Of a stretch of 64,000 nt of DNA, positions 1 through 11,815 are shown in pieces. Made by a program: the position numbers and the translations under genes. Source of the DNA: Diadema setosum. Taxonomy: Eukaryota; Echinodermata; Echinoidea; Diadematoida; Diadematidae. Within the stretch, counting starts at the first letter, position 1, and each line of letters begins with the position of its first letter. The stretch spans positions 6,264,168-6,328,167 of the forward strand of contig CM067075.1 in NCBI GenBank assembly GCA_033980235.1. Direction: 5' to 3'. The notes beneath the pieces are model-generated. The model was not told the DNA's origin and did no database searches. It saw only the letters and a program-made list of their open reading frames with translations.

Positions 1-771
1 TACACTTCTCTCACACTCCTTTAGGCATGTCTTTAGTATTGTAGGGATCTTTTATGTGGTCAGGAAATGGTGCATGAATGAATGTGGATTGCATAAACAT
101 TTTAAGTACTTGGCACGTGGACGCGGCACGCGGACGCAGACACTCTAGTTGTTATAAACTGGTTGGCGACCACTTGGCAAATGGTCTGAAATCAGTCTTT
201 AATTGGTCGGCAATATCAATATTGGTCGACAACTGATTTCCGAACAAAAATCTTCACGATAAGGCCAGAAATCACTTAAGACCAGTCCTAACGAGGTTGA
301 CGACGAGTCGGCGACCGGTTGCCCAACTTTTCACGACAAATTAAACACCAGGGGAAAAAAAAAAAGGTTTTCAGACCAGTTTAGTCGATTCAGCATCAAA
401 AACTTCTAGCCGACCCAAACCGGTCTCCGATAGGTCGCTGACCACTGACAACCATTTGTGCAAAACGAAAACAAAAAGAAAGCCTTTTCACTACCTGTGA
501 CAACCAACTGCTGACCAGCGATTTCAGAGGTCATAGAATGGTCTTTTTACTTGCTCGCACCAGGCTATAGCGTGTATGATATTTGATAATTGCTGAAACG
601 GAAGTGCTTAGTCTATGCTTTATGCGTAGGAGCAAATGACCGAATTTGTATTTCATCGTTGTCGGTAACTGAAATTATGTCACAAATTGTCATTATTGTG
701 ATGATGTCATAAAACGCCCATGAATTTTTCATTCTTCACTTTGATCGATCTGCTTCTTTCCTCCTAATCAG
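1..771. other. Probable intron upstream of the terminal exon, with a degenerate GGTCG-rich repeat
   Basis: No coding sequence is visible. Between about 155 and 560 the sequence is full of degenerate GGTCG, CGACC, GACCAG and CTGGTC words on both strands. Its ends are loosely inverted (ggttggcgacc near 161, caaccaactgctgacc near 502). This looks like an eroded foldback repeat inside the intron that precedes the exon at 772. Confidence 0.35.
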
Positions 772-1388
772 ATGCCTGGGCCGCTCGGCAGTACCAACAA
801 TCGCCAAAGAAGTCCAGCAAGACACCTCATTTTGGTGGCACCAATCTCTCCAAAAAGAAGAGCATCAGTCTTCAGAGTCTCAGTAACGTCAACAACCTAA
901 TTTTCCCGTTTGTTCTCCGCAAAACTTCGAAGCCCATCAACAGTAGCCAAAGTAGCCTCTGCATGATGACCGACCACCACCACTTCGTCGATACACATGG
1001 AAGCGTGTGGTCTATCAACGCGGCAACATGCCATGATGAGGACGGTAATGGCAACAACACAGCGACAGACAACAACCCATCGGCTTTCGAGCGCGGGCTG
1101 AGCCTGTTTGACCAGGCGGTATGGGCTACAGAAGAGCAACGTATGGTGAGCTCGCAGACATCACTGAATAGTCAGAATGCGCGCGTCGAGCGCACTAGGA
1201 GTGACGGCGCCAAACACAAACTCGAAATGGATTATTACGAGATGGAACCTAGACCCACGCAAGCCATGTCTTTCCGTTCACACCAGGGCACACTCGCCAG
1301 AACTTGTCCCAGTACGAACACTGAGAACCCACCTAATGACAACAAACCTGCTTTGCAGATCTACGGAACATTTGGAATTGATATATGA
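772..1388 (+). CDS. 3' terminal coding exon of an unidentified gene
   Basis: One frame stays open for about 205 codons, from the AG at 770-771 to a TGA at 1386-1388. The upstream sequence is a good 3' splice site: a ctgcttctttcctc pyrimidine tract, a ctaat branch-like motif and cag, with the exon starting at 772. The first two bases complete a codon begun in a previous exon. The encoded tail starts AWAARQYQQSPKKSSK and is rich in Ser, Asn, Gln and Lys. It contains a DHHH stretch, an acidic DEDGNGNN stretch and a YYEMEPRP motif, and it ends QIYGTFGIDI. It has no transmembrane segment or recognisable domain. This would suit a disordered cytoplasmic C-terminal tail, for example of a receptor or channel, but that is inference. 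Composition here is clearly more GC-rich than the flanks. An ATG lies directly at the exon start (772), but its frame closes after 42 codons. I do not recognise the gene. Confidence 0.6.
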
Positions 1389-2480
1389 CGAGAGTCTCAT
1401 TGCCGTTTGGGACACCCTCCTAAGTAAAATAACATCTAGTACGTATAGGAAGCATATAGACAACGTTCTCCTAATATCTTATACCTATGATGTTATTGAC
1501 CCAATGCCTTATTTATTACTACCTAAAGTGCAATTGTGAAATTTTAGCATGAAGGAAATCGTCTCTTCTTGAAAGTGAAGAATAAATAACACTGGAGAAA
1601 AGCGTCTTGTGCAAACTCGTTGGAAACTTTGAAGCAATGACTTCAAAAGTTCGTCTACATGTCATTTTGGCAAACTAAAGCATGAAAAATCGCCGACTTT
1701 TCAACAACTATGTATGCGAAAGCCATTAAGATGTTGAAGGTGGAGCACATTCACCCCATAATCAATAAAAATGGTATGGCTGTACAAACTGCAGAGGTAT
1801 TATATACAGAGAATTTCACAATCTTATATATTATACACGAAAGCATTTGTGTATCGTTTCCAACATCGTTTAAGATGCAAGAGAATATTAAGTAGAGGAG
1901 TGAAGGTTGAGGCTTGAATTTTCTTCAGTTTTTCTCAGAAGAAAATGAAAACCTCATTGTTTGAGATGTTTCATCTTTTTAGAGCGGGGATAAATGACTG
2001 GAATGTCATAATGCTGAAGCTGCAAAATTGCATTGTTACCTAAAGCTGTGTGATTGATATATATATGGGATACTTTGCTATCATGTTTCTATAATACACT
2101 CGCACAATGTTCATTTCTGTTGAAAAAAAAAACCTGGGTAAGAACGGTCATCGGACTATAGTAGTACGTGTTTTGGCCCTTGTGGCACAGGCCTACAAGA
2201 TACATTTACACAATCTCTATTTGTATTCTCACCAGCCGTTCAAGCGAATGCTACATTGTAATAACGAATGCCCAAAATAATATTCTTAATCCGCTAGAAA
2301 TATTACAAAATCATGTTTTATGCTAAATTGATTATCATTGTGTCAGTTTCCATTCATATACCACTCATTCAATCTATGTATTTATTAACATATTTGCTAT
2401 TCTCTGTGGCCTATTTCACTAAATGATTCGCATTGTGCAGAGATGCAATAAATTAATATTTATGTAATAAATTATTGATA
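1389..2480 (+). other. Probable 3' UTR and downstream sequence with poly(A) signals
   Basis: AT-rich, non-coding sequence follows the stop codon of the terminal exon. AATAAA hexamers lie at 1581-1586, 2447-2452 and 2466-2471, with near matches elsewhere. The first is only about 200 bases after the stop and is the simplest candidate cleavage signal. The later pair would give a UTR of about 1.1 kb. The sequence alone does not decide which is used. Confidence 0.4.
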
Positions 2481-3039
2481 CTTGAATGAATTCGTATTTC
2501 GTGTTGGATCATTGTGTACCGCTCATACGTATAAGAGAAACAAAATGTACCTTTACCAGTCATGCTAGTTTCACATTCTACGTCACCAGTCAGCACTCAC
2601 AAACACCGAACGTATTGCTTCACATAAGTTGACATGATTTTGTTATGATTTATGCTATTCACGTGGCCTATTTCGATCTATATTATGTCTTTTATGATTT
2701 ATTCAATCATTATTGTTCTTCCTTTTCTCTTTGACATCATGGTACGCTAAAGAATCCAGACAATAAGGGTTAATGGTAATCCGAGAATAGCAAGCGGGGT
2801 ATATCTTCATCAAAGGATATTATTTTTCTTGTTTTGAAATTATATCTATTCTAAAAATGCTTGATTACAGGGGACCTTCTAATGGCCACAGGGGCAGTGA
2901 TAGACGGATATGAAATGATTTATTTTATGCATCTCGTATAGGTCCTACCTTGATAAGAGCGCCATATCCACACCAAAGTATGGTTCATGATTGTTATGGG
3001 CACTAGTAATGGGTGATGTCCGTTAGTCCTGAAGTTCGG
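2481..3039. other. AT-rich sequence with no recognisable feature
   Basis: No exon signature, tandem array or RNA gene is visible. Short partial similarities between neighbouring lines (ctattctctgtggcctatttc near 2398 and gctattcacgtggcctatttc near 2653) suggest a small ancient duplication. Confidence 0.3.
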
Positions 3040-3490
3040 TCATTCAAACGTGAAAATATAAGTTTAATCGCCATTCCGAAGGTTCGTTATTGCAAAACAC
3101 ACATTAAATCAATATCCTATATACATGTGCCTATATGATATTGATTTAATGAGAGAATCATATATGGTTTGTTAATCTTAACATTTGTGGTGCTGTTTTG
3201 AAGGTTCGTTATTTCGAGGGTTCCTTAGTCAGAATGTGACGTAATGTTCCTTATTCCGAAGTTTTATTAATCCAAAAATGAAGTGAGGTTAACTATTCAC
3301 AAGAACCATTAATTCAAATTATCCTTTTCGGACCAACAAATCTTCGTAATAAACGACGCATATTTCTTTTTCGAATTAACGAACCTTCGTAAAAACGAAC
3401 CATTTTTTCATTATCAGATCAACGAATCTTCGAAATAACGAACCGTATTTCATCCTCGAAATAACGAGCATTGGGAAAAATGAACTGTAA
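3040..3490. repeat. TTCG subrepeat cluster 1, head-to-head
   Basis: Degenerate copies of GGTTCGTTATTCCGAA run forward in the left half (about 3070-3280). The reverse-complement form, TTCGGAATAACGAACC-like, fills the right half (about 3325-3470). The cluster is therefore a large imperfect palindrome made of short subrepeats. A 14-bp hairpin lies inside the left half at 3103-3150. Confidence 0.6.
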
Positions 3491-3559
3491 CCGATGTAAT
3501 CATGGTTGTTCCTCAAAATACTGAACTATCTGTCTTTATTTGCATCTACGAGGGCAATT

Positions 3560-3910
3560 TGTCAATCAGTTGCAATTTCTGGTTTTATAGGAGATCTTAC
3601 TTTTGATCCCTCTGGGGTCCCTGTGCAGGGATTGTACATGGTGCTCAAACACATCTCCTACACCGCAGCAATGCTTTAAAGTCTGGTGAAGATCTGATCG
3701 TGCGTTTTCAAGAAGGAGACTTTGGGGGCATTGGGGGCATTTAAAAACATATAGCGCATTGAGTAAATTTAGATTCAATCACCACTGGGGGGGGGGGGGG
3801 GAGCTACCTGCCAAGTTTGGTGAAGATCCGTCAAAGGGTTTCAAGAAATAGACGACCGGACGATGAACGATTGTGATAGCTCATTGAGGTTTTGCCTCAA
3901 GTATAAAAGC
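3560..3910. repeat. Dispersed repeat carrying a 'ggtgaagatccg' motif and a 15-base G tract
   Basis: The segment contains two related phrases, gtctggtgaagatctgatcg near 3680 and tttggtgaagatccgtcaaa near 3818. A run of 15 G lies at 3787-3801, and 'gacgaccggacgatgaacg' and 'tcattgaggttttgcctcaa' follow near the end. The phrasing is like non-autonomous repeat families of marine invertebrates. No coding frame is maintained. Confidence 0.35.
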
Positions 3911-3949
3911 GAAGTGCTCAATATTCTATTTTTTAATACAGAGCAAGAG

Positions 3950-4460
3950 CGACTGCTAGATAGACTGCTTGGAAGTGCAACTGATGCAAAGGTTCTGCTT
4001 ACCGATTGAAAAGTGCATCATAGTTTATGTGACTGATGGAAATTAAGATCAGCGTTCCCCGAAGTTTGAGAACAGAAATATGCATCGCTTACTAACATTT
4101 TGACATTTCACAAGAGTCAGTTGTTGTTCCGAAACACCAAGAATGATCGCAAAAGATTAGGCGAAAAGTGCAATGTACTTTTTAGTAAAATGAGTAAGGT
4201 CCTGAAAGCACAGTATCCTTAACAACAAGTCCGGTATTGGCGGGATGCATAGCCTTATTTATGCAATTTACAAACATAGTTGTACACTGGTGGTGTAAAT
4301 GGTGTCATTAAGTCGAATGATCTCATAATGACAGCACGGAATTCTGCGGAATTGAGTTCACTGACACAATTCAAACATTAACTTATCACATTTGTGACAC
4401 ATTTTGATAAGCTCAAGGTTATACTAGTGATGAGTACGAGAGATAAGATTAAACAGATCA
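3950..4460. repeat. Left unit of a diverged ~1.2-kb tandem duplication
   Basis: This stretch matches 5170-5600 in the same orientation. Shared words include ttctgcttaccgatt (3993 and 5205), atgtactttttagta, atgagtaaggtcctgaaa, and cattaacttatcacatt followed by gtgacac and ttttgataagct. The offset is about 1,145-1,212 bases. The copies differ by many substitutions and by an intact TTCG cluster in the intervening segment. Confidence 0.7.
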
Positions 4461-4589
4461 TGGACACGATGGGGCTAAGAGAGTCTCCCGTAGACCAATG
4501 AATGGACTGACACAGTAACATGATATGGTTTAAGTACCGAATGAGTGTAGAGAAAAAAAAAAAAACTATGAAAATCTGGTTGCACTTTG

Positions 4590-4830
4590 ATATTCCGAAG
4601 GTCAGTTTTTCCAAAGGCTCGTAATTCCGAAAATGAAATAAAATTGGTTAAACAATTTCGGAATATAATATCGAACCTCATTTCATATTCAGATGAACTG
4701 TTAAACCTTATTTCACTTTCGGATTAACGAACTTTCGGACTAAGGCCACGAAATAATGTTCGGATTCATGAACCCTTTTTCATTTTCCGATTTTTTTTTT
4801 TTTTTTTAGCGAACACCCAGGTTTAGCGAA
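4590..4830. repeat. TTCG subrepeat cluster 2, head-to-head
   Basis: Forward-type words (attccgaaggtcag, gtaattccgaaaatgaaat) are followed by reverse-type words (tttcggaatataatatcgaacc, tttcggattaacgaac). A T tract lies at 4793-4809. This is the same architecture as the cluster at 3040-3490 and marks the start of the second duplicated unit. Confidence 0.6.
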
Positions 4831-5169
4831 TACGTGTGTTTTGCTCTCTATAAGGAACCTTTTTGAAACAACTGCCTTCGGCATAACAAACATCACCCAA
4901 AAACTGAGTTTCAAGAAGAACATACAAAAGGGAAAACTGGCTCCCAATATGGTCCGAGGCCCAAAAGAGGACACCCCTTGACCTGCCATAGACAAGGATA
5001 AACAAACTTGAAATTACAGTACTGTATTGTATTGAGCATTTCTGGTTTTATGGAAGGCGATTCTGCTAGGATTGTCTAATCTTCGGGCTCAATTGAGCTG
5101 AAAATTCATTCGATTTTTCTGTGTAAACAAACAAACAAAGAGTGTCCAGCTGGCGACTACCGGTACTAA

Positions 5170-5600
5170 GCAGACTTCTTGAGAGTGATTTAAAATGCCA
5201 AGATTCTGCTTACCGATTTAAAACCTAAAGAGAGATGGCTATAAATCTGCGCAAATGCTCTATCCGCGTTTCTATAGGTCAAAAGTAGGTACGTTTGTGA
5301 TTAAGAGATAGACATCGCTTATCGTTTTGACAAGAGAGAGGCAAGATAGTCTGCTTTATCAGAAGGGTCAGTCTGCTATCCGAATGACCAAGAATGACCA
5401 TAAAAGATAAAGAGAAAAGCACCATGTACTTTTTAGTACTATGAGTAAGGTCCTGAAACCCCAACATCCTTAGCAACAAGTACACGTGGGATTACATCGT
5501 TGGGTTCATTGACACAATTCCCACATTAACTTATCACATTCGTGACACGTTTTGATAAGCTTGAGATTATACCAACGATAAATACTGCTAGTATAGGCCA
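5170..5600. repeat. Right unit of the diverged ~1.2-kb tandem duplication
   Basis: This is the counterpart of 3950-4460, with the same order of matching blocks and the same orientation. It holds an insertion relative to the left unit around 5230-5300 and no intact coding frame. Confidence 0.7.
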
Positions 5601-5802
5601 AGTTATGTAGTCATACGTATTATAGACACGTTAGATGGAATTAAATGGACCATGAAAAGTTAAGTGCCGATATAGACCTTCACAACAAATAACATAAAAA
5701 GCTATGAAGGAACATAATACTAGACTTTCAAGATGTTATTACCGTCACAATTTCATGATTATTTTTAATCATTATTTTATTGTTTGTTTGTTTGTGTGTG
5801 TG

Positions 5803-6140
5803 TTTTTTTTTTTTCAATTTCTATCTATCAAGATGGCTGGATGGCACATATTCAGCTGAAGTAACTGGCCTGCCATCGGGTCCCCAGTTGGATGTGAGGT
5901 GGGACCACTTCACTGGGTTATGCACCATACTCTTTACGATAAATGAATGAAACGGGATCTTCAATTACGTGTTTGAGTTGTGACTCTCTCACTTTATGTC
6001 TTATTCGAAGGACATAGTGTTTTGCCGCTTATTGGAGGGGACGGTATGATTACACACGACATTGCTCAATTAGACTCTGGAATCGAACCCGGGTCTTTCG
6101 AATCTGCAGGCAGACGCGCTACCGACTGAGCAAAATTTCC
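5803..6140 (-). mobile_element. tRNA-derived SINE with poly(A) tail
   Basis: On the minus strand the 5' end looks like a tRNA. An A box (gctcagtcggtagcg) is the complement of 6117-6131, and a perfect B box, GGTTCGATTCC, is the complement of 6079-6089. The intervening part reads CTGCAGA where tRNA-Cys has its anticodon loop, but the anticodon and T stems no longer pair. This is therefore a derived SINE head, not a working tRNA. About 230 bp of unrelated body follow. The element ends in a poly(A) tail, the T run at about 5803-5814, which merges into a CA and CAAA microsatellite (5776-5802). I did not find clear target-site duplications. RNA polymerase III promotion is inferred from the boxes. 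Confidence 0.6.
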
Positions 6141-7591
6141 CAAATTGTTACATTCTTTTACTTTTTATGAACTTCTCATTCAAATTGACAACATAACCCG
6201 CAAATGTCCCAGCTGTCCACATGCTAGAGTCCGATGACCAGACTATTTTAGGGTATGATCGGAGGAAAACCGAAAGAACGAAAGCAATCGCATATGCGTG
6301 TTTTGTTGTTGACCTCCACACAGTATATTCACATTTTTTTTCCTTCACAATGAATCTTCTGCATGTTATATTGGTTGTGTTGCAATGACCTAGCAAAAGA
6401 CAGATTTCATCTCTTCTTTATTTATCTATGTAATAAATTGTTCATTATTTGTTTGTTTGTTTGTTTGTTTTTAGGAGGGCAAATGTGTTATAAGAGCGTA
6501 ATTATATTTGCTAAACGCTTGATTTCTATCATGATTTGTGCGCAAGGCAATTGGGTAAAGATGTGATGGTAGTTGATCATCACGATCGGCTAAGTTGTAA
6601 TCGGCAGTTGTGATGGTTCGTGATATTAGTGAGTCATGATGTGAGTGAGTCACGTTTTGATCCAAGCCAATTAATCACTAGTCATGCTATAAAGTCTTGT
6701 GTAGCTTTCTTTCTTTGACTTAGAAGTCGAAAATTCGTTTTCTATGTATTTTTCATAATGAGCTTATTTTATTTTTATTTGAGTTTATTTTATTTCGACA
6801 CGGTCATTCACTTCAGCCAAAGGCTGTTCTTCATTGAGTATATGAAGTGGTAGAAACAAATCAAAGTAATATAACACAATACATTATACTTAGTATGTAA
6901 CATAAGAAAAAAGAAACAAACACAATAATCGTACACTGTTAAACCAACGCCATATTTATTAGAAATTAACAGACTATAATACAAATTACGATACAAATTA
7001 TCAAACATATAATTTATATCATAATCATTAATATGAAACTATCAGCTCATACCAATGAGCTTCAATTTTTCCATTCTTTACATACCGAGCTATATCGCGA
7101 TGGTATGATAAATGCAGTACATCTACCAGTAACAGCTGTGAGAGTTACACAACTCTGATAATTTCTATGTTTGAAAAGGTCCTTGTCATTATTGGATACG
7201 TAAAAAAAAAGAAGCGAGAGATGATAAAGTGTTGGAGTGACCGGTTGTTGAGGGTTGACCCGGATATCTTATCAAAGAGGAATAACTTCCTCTCTATCTA
7301 GTAACCGGTGACCACTGCGATATAACGAACAACCAACCTTCATATAACTATAGAAGACATTGTACTTTCGCGGTTGAGACGTGGTTGTGTTAAAGGGAAC
7401 CATTCCCTTCCTACAATCGTGAACAATACTTGGATGCAATTTCCAACCAACGTATAATGCAATACAAATCAAGATCATTTGTTCAAAGCTATATACACTA
7501 AAATCATCATCATATAACCTCAATGCTGTGTTAAGAAAGGGCATATAACACATAACTTGTCTTTCTGGTTAGTGCCGTACTAAGAGAAACG

Positions 7592-7596
<5 letters not shown>
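6141..7596. other. AT-rich sequence, no gene seen
   Basis: I see a (GTTT)n run at 6448-6472. I also see a segment rich in gatca/tgatc words near 6555-6660 (gttgatcatcacgatcgg). No exon-like open frame with splice signals is visible. Confidence 0.3.
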
Positions 7597-7639
<43 letters not shown>

Positions 7640-7691
7640 TTGTTTTTCTTAAGAGTATTTTCTTCTTTTGGCAAATGTATAGATAGGCCTA

Positions 7692-7729
<38 letters not shown>
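7597..7729. repeat. Two (TA)n microsatellites
   Basis: Nearly pure TA dinucleotide runs lie at about 7597-7638 and 7695-7729, separated by 56 bases of non-repetitive sequence. Confidence 0.95.
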
Positions 7730-7734
<5 letters not shown>

Positions 7735-7983
7735 TATCATATGTATATATAAAAATATATATACTAGAACATATAGCTAATCACAACGCAAAATATCACT
7801 AGGTATGACTTGAGTCGTAAAAATGACACAATTCAATTGTGGTGACTAGATTATACACTCCTGCTACCTTTCATGATAATATTATACTCTATTCCGCTAG
7901 TGCTGTGGGGTATAGAATGCCACAGGAGAATAAAAAATAAACAACAGAAAAAATTCTTCCCACAGAAAGTGTTCATGTGTATA

Positions 7984-7984
<1 letters not shown>

Positions 7985-8034
<50 letters not shown>

Positions 8035-8040
8035 CGCGTG
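7985..8040. repeat. (GT)n microsatellite
   Basis: A pure GT run lies at 7985-8025 and continues as an imperfect GTATGTGTATGCGCGTG stretch. Confidence 0.95.
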
Positions 8041-8381
8041 TCTGTGAAAAATCCTTCACGCCACTTTAGCAGTTTAATTGTCTCCTCCCAAGCATGTGTG
8101 CTCATGAAGTTATAGGCCAAAAGGTATACCTGAAAAAAAAAAAGAGGGGTGGGGTTATTCCTTCTGTCATCAACATTCCGTCATCATCGAGAACGATGGA
8201 GATGCGAGTAATCCAGGCGGGCCCGTTGGTGGCGTCTGCGATGAACACAGAATCCTGCTAGCTTCATCTCTAGGCTTTATGGAATTATACTTTTCCCATC
8301 ACAGTGTATAGACCTTGGCCATGCTTTCTCCAGAGATTCGCAAAATGATGTAGTATGTCAGCGTTTAACCCTTTATCTGCC

Positions 8382-9455
8382 ATTAGTCTAGCAGCCAGAA
8401 AGGGTCCCCGTACACCCCCCCCCCCCCCTAAAACAAAATTCTACGATATGTTCGAAGATCGTCAGAACCTGTATTTTCCGAATCCGGTTGTCGCCAGCGG
8501 AAAAAAAGGTTGCGCGCGCGTCTTATTTGCATATTTCTAAGATGGCCGCCGCCCGTTGCTAGGAGACGGATTATCTTTGAATAATTTTAGTTAGGAATAA
8601 CAAATTACCATAAAAATGGTATCATTTTGAAGAGAATTAAATTTCCTACAAGCTGATACCCCATTTGATGGGATAAATAGTTGTTGTCATGAAATATTAA
8701 GGAAGGAATTATGTTTTTTAGCATTTTTCTAAAAAGATACGGAATTTGGTTATAATGTTCTTTTCCATACATCTAATATGCATTTACAAATAACATTTGA
8801 AATTTCCTAAAATTATCCCCCAAACATAGCTATTATCATGTGAAAACGGCTTTCCAATACACCAATTCCTTTAAAAGTTACACGACATTAAAGGGGATAT
8901 GGTTCAATAGGTTTTACAGCAATATTTAAGGGTTATAATGTCTCCGCGCGCAATTGCGTAGGTTCTGTATGTGGGGTTTGTTGTAGATCACTGCTATCTA
9001 TTGATCAAATCTCATCGAAATCGGCGAAGTAAGAAAGAAAAATTACACTTCTATTCCTTATATGAAATAAAAATGTTTTTTTTTTTCTATTCTGTGTTAC
9101 CAAACTCAATCCATTCAGCTTCCCATAAATGAACAGTTTCTTGTCTTTTTGGATTCCCTCCAAAATCACAACTTATCTGATATTAAAAAGTTAAAGAAAA
9201 AAATTTGACGTGACAGTTTCCTCTTATTGGAAGATTAAAGTGAAAAAAAAAGAAGAATCTTATGCTAAAAGCCCTAAGAAATAAAGAACTTGTTAAATGG
9301 CCTTTCAGAGTTTAAAATGAAACATGGCTATCTTATTTTTTCATAACAAAATGAAGGGAAGTATCTGTGTAGTTCATGTCGGCCCATACTGGGTTACTAT
9401 TCTTCAGAAATGGTCCCCGTGCACCCCCCCCCCCCCCAAAAAAAAAAATCTACGA
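8382..9455 (+). repeat. Left arm of a ~1.08-kb inverted repeat
   Basis: This sequence matches 14062-15143 in reverse complement over its full length with few differences. It opens with tagtctagcagccagaaagg and closes with tggtccccgtgcacc, a C tract and an A tract. It includes a GC-rich block at 8510-8570 that contrasts with its AT-rich interior. Neither arm has a coding frame. It is most likely a non-autonomous repeat family member. The C tract after 'ggtccccgt' begins a second copy of the same family at 9411. Confidence 0.85.
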
Positions 9456-9990
9456 TGTGTTCGAAGATCGTCAGAACCTGTATTTTGCGAATCTGCTTGT
9501 CGCCAGCGGAAAAAAGGGTTGCGCGTGCGTCTAATTTGCATACTTCAAAGATGGCCGCCGCCCGTTGCTAGGATACGGATTATTTTTGAATAACTTTAGT
9601 TAAGAATATCAAATTATCATAAAAATGGTATCATATTAAAGAGAATTAGATTTCCTACAAGTTAATACCCCGTTTTATGTAATAAATAGTTGTTGTTATG
9701 AAATACTAAGGAAGGAAGGATTTTTTTTTTTACATTTTTCCCAAGAAATACAGATTTCATTAATGTTTTTTCCATACATTTAATTTCTGTTTACAAATAA
9801 CATCGGAATTTTCCTTAAGTTAAACCCCATAAATAAGTATTATTCTGTGAAAGCGGCTATTCAATACACCAATTTCTTTTAAAGTTACACGACATTAAAG
9901 GGAAAAGGTTCAATACGGTTATGCAGAAATTTAAGGGTAATGTCGACGGCCGCACTTGCGTAACGCGTGTAGTACTGTAATAATCATTGC
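9411..9990 (+). repeat. Second, partial copy of the 8382-9455 family in direct orientation
   Basis: From tggtccccgtgcacccc onward the sequence repeats the beginning of the left arm. It carries cgaagatcgtcagaacctgta, the GC-rich block gatggccgccgcccgttgc, and the AT-rich interior down to gacattaaaggg near 9900. It is more diverged than the two inverted arms are from each other and it stops about halfway through the family sequence. Confidence 0.75.
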
Positions 9991-10985
9991 AAGTATGAGA
10001 CCCTATCACTTCTTACATCCAAATTATTGATTAAATATCATTAAATCTTGTGGAATATGAAAACAAAATAAATTTTTTATTCGCTATCACCTTTGATCTA
10101 CTCAGCTTCACTTTTAGTTTACGTCTTTTTTTCATCAAATAGAATGAAGGCCTTACGAGAGGTGTAATTTCATGACGGCCGAAACGGGCTTACCTGGATA
10201 CGGGTTTCCAACATATCGATATTAATCAAACTTCTCTTCATCAACTCTCATTCTTCTGATCATCTTCACACACATACTCACACCTCCAGTATCGCACACA
10301 GGCATTCATGCAGGGGAAATGAGCTCAGTCATGAATTTCGTGAATTTATTCAATACGCTATTAATGCATTCATGGAACATCAAACTCGAATGCTTTATTT
10401 AGATGTCGAAATAAGAGTTACATGTATACCGCACAAGCGAAATATTTCTCACCATGCTCTAGCATGAAATCAATTTATTTTTTTTAAGATAAGATCGCAC
10501 ATACGTGTTCTCATTCTTTGGTGGTTCGCCTGATGGTTTTTAAACGTATTGCTCATACGTTTATTATTGCCAAGAAACTAATAAATAGATTACAAATACC
10601 AAGGAATGGCATTGATAAAAACGAATAGTTGCAAGTCAAATCCAGTCGCTTTCAAATTCTGTGGTTTTTTTTTTATAGAAAATGATTTCATGCACTTAAC
10701 ATTATTACATGGGTTGATTTAAATGCAATACAACGTAAACTTGGTTGTTAAATCCGTTAGGAGTGACTAATAATAAATATTATACAAAAATGAGAGAGAG
10801 AGAGAGAGAGAGAGAAAAAAAAAATGTTATGGTTAAGTAGACCTTAATGCGTGGATCTATAAAACATGAGGGAAATGTCTGAGGGAATATTAACTATGCA
10901 TGCGTGTATGTATGTATGTGTGCATGTATATACTATAACTATGTATATATAATATATCTATATCTATATATAAATATAGATATAG

Positions 10986-11016
<31 letters not shown>

Positions 11017-11500
11017 TTATATTTATGCAGGTTTGTATGCTTTTGTGTTGTGTGTGTTTGTGTTCAAGGATGTATGTGTATGACTAATGTGTTAAACATT
11101 AGACATATTCAGAGTGTCAATGTTTAACCACAACGAATACAATATTTTCATGTTTTCCACAGAAATAAGTTGCTAAAATGATTTGAAGTGTATCTGCTAT
11201 AGGCGCATCTGACGTGCAATCCACTTTTAGAGCGCATGTAAGTTCCGCTGGAATAACATTTTAACTCATGCATGAATTAAATACACCATCCAATGTTTTC
11301 AGATATCCATGCCCTACTCGTCCGCCGGTCCTTTTTAGATAGAGTAACTATAAATGTGCATTATCGATACCCAAAAGATTATTGACATTGCACGTTAAAC
11401 ACTTTCACTAGGTTGCCATTGTCGCGAGTCTCGATATGCTAATACATGTATACTATCTACCACAAATCGATTCTTAGTCTACGAGTGACCGTGGTGATCT
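9991..11500. other. AT-rich sequence, microsatellites only
   Basis: A (GA)n run lies at 10792-10816, followed by an A tract. An interrupted TA/TATC run lies at about 10944-11011. A minus-strand sequence resembling a strong 5' splice site (ccag|gtaagc) lies at about 10191-10196, but no open frame supports an exon there. Confidence 0.4.
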
Positions 11501-11665
11501 TATCATGGCTTATCACATCTTGAGGTCTATGGTGGTAATCGTGTTGATCGTAGAAGAATTATTGGACTGTTCGAAAAATTACTACGATCAACACAATGTC
11601 TTTGACTGACATCAAGATTTGATTATCTGATGATCAGCACGATTAGTCCCCGAGTAAGACCACGA
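11500..11665. repeat. Small foldback sequence with 'gttgatcgtag' arms
   Basis: The words cgtgttgatcgtag (about 11540) and ctacgatcaacaca (about 11582) are inverted complements across about 28 bases. Outer words (gtggtgatcttatc and gattatctgatgatcagcac) extend the pairing weakly. This may be a small decayed miniature element. Confidence 0.45.
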
Positions 11666-11815
11666 TTTCGGGCGAATCGAGAAAGTGGACCCAGCTTAGT
11701 GAATTCCACGAGAGTGGTAACGTACCATAAGGATAATCAACACGACAGTTTCAATACCGTACATATCAATATTTACATATCTTCAAAGATTACTTCACCT
11801 ATGTAATCTAGATTC

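Noticed and set aside
6055..6140. A functional tRNA gene on the minus strand
   Set aside because: A and B boxes are good, but anticodon and T stems do not pair and a poly(A)-tailed body follows. It is a SINE head.
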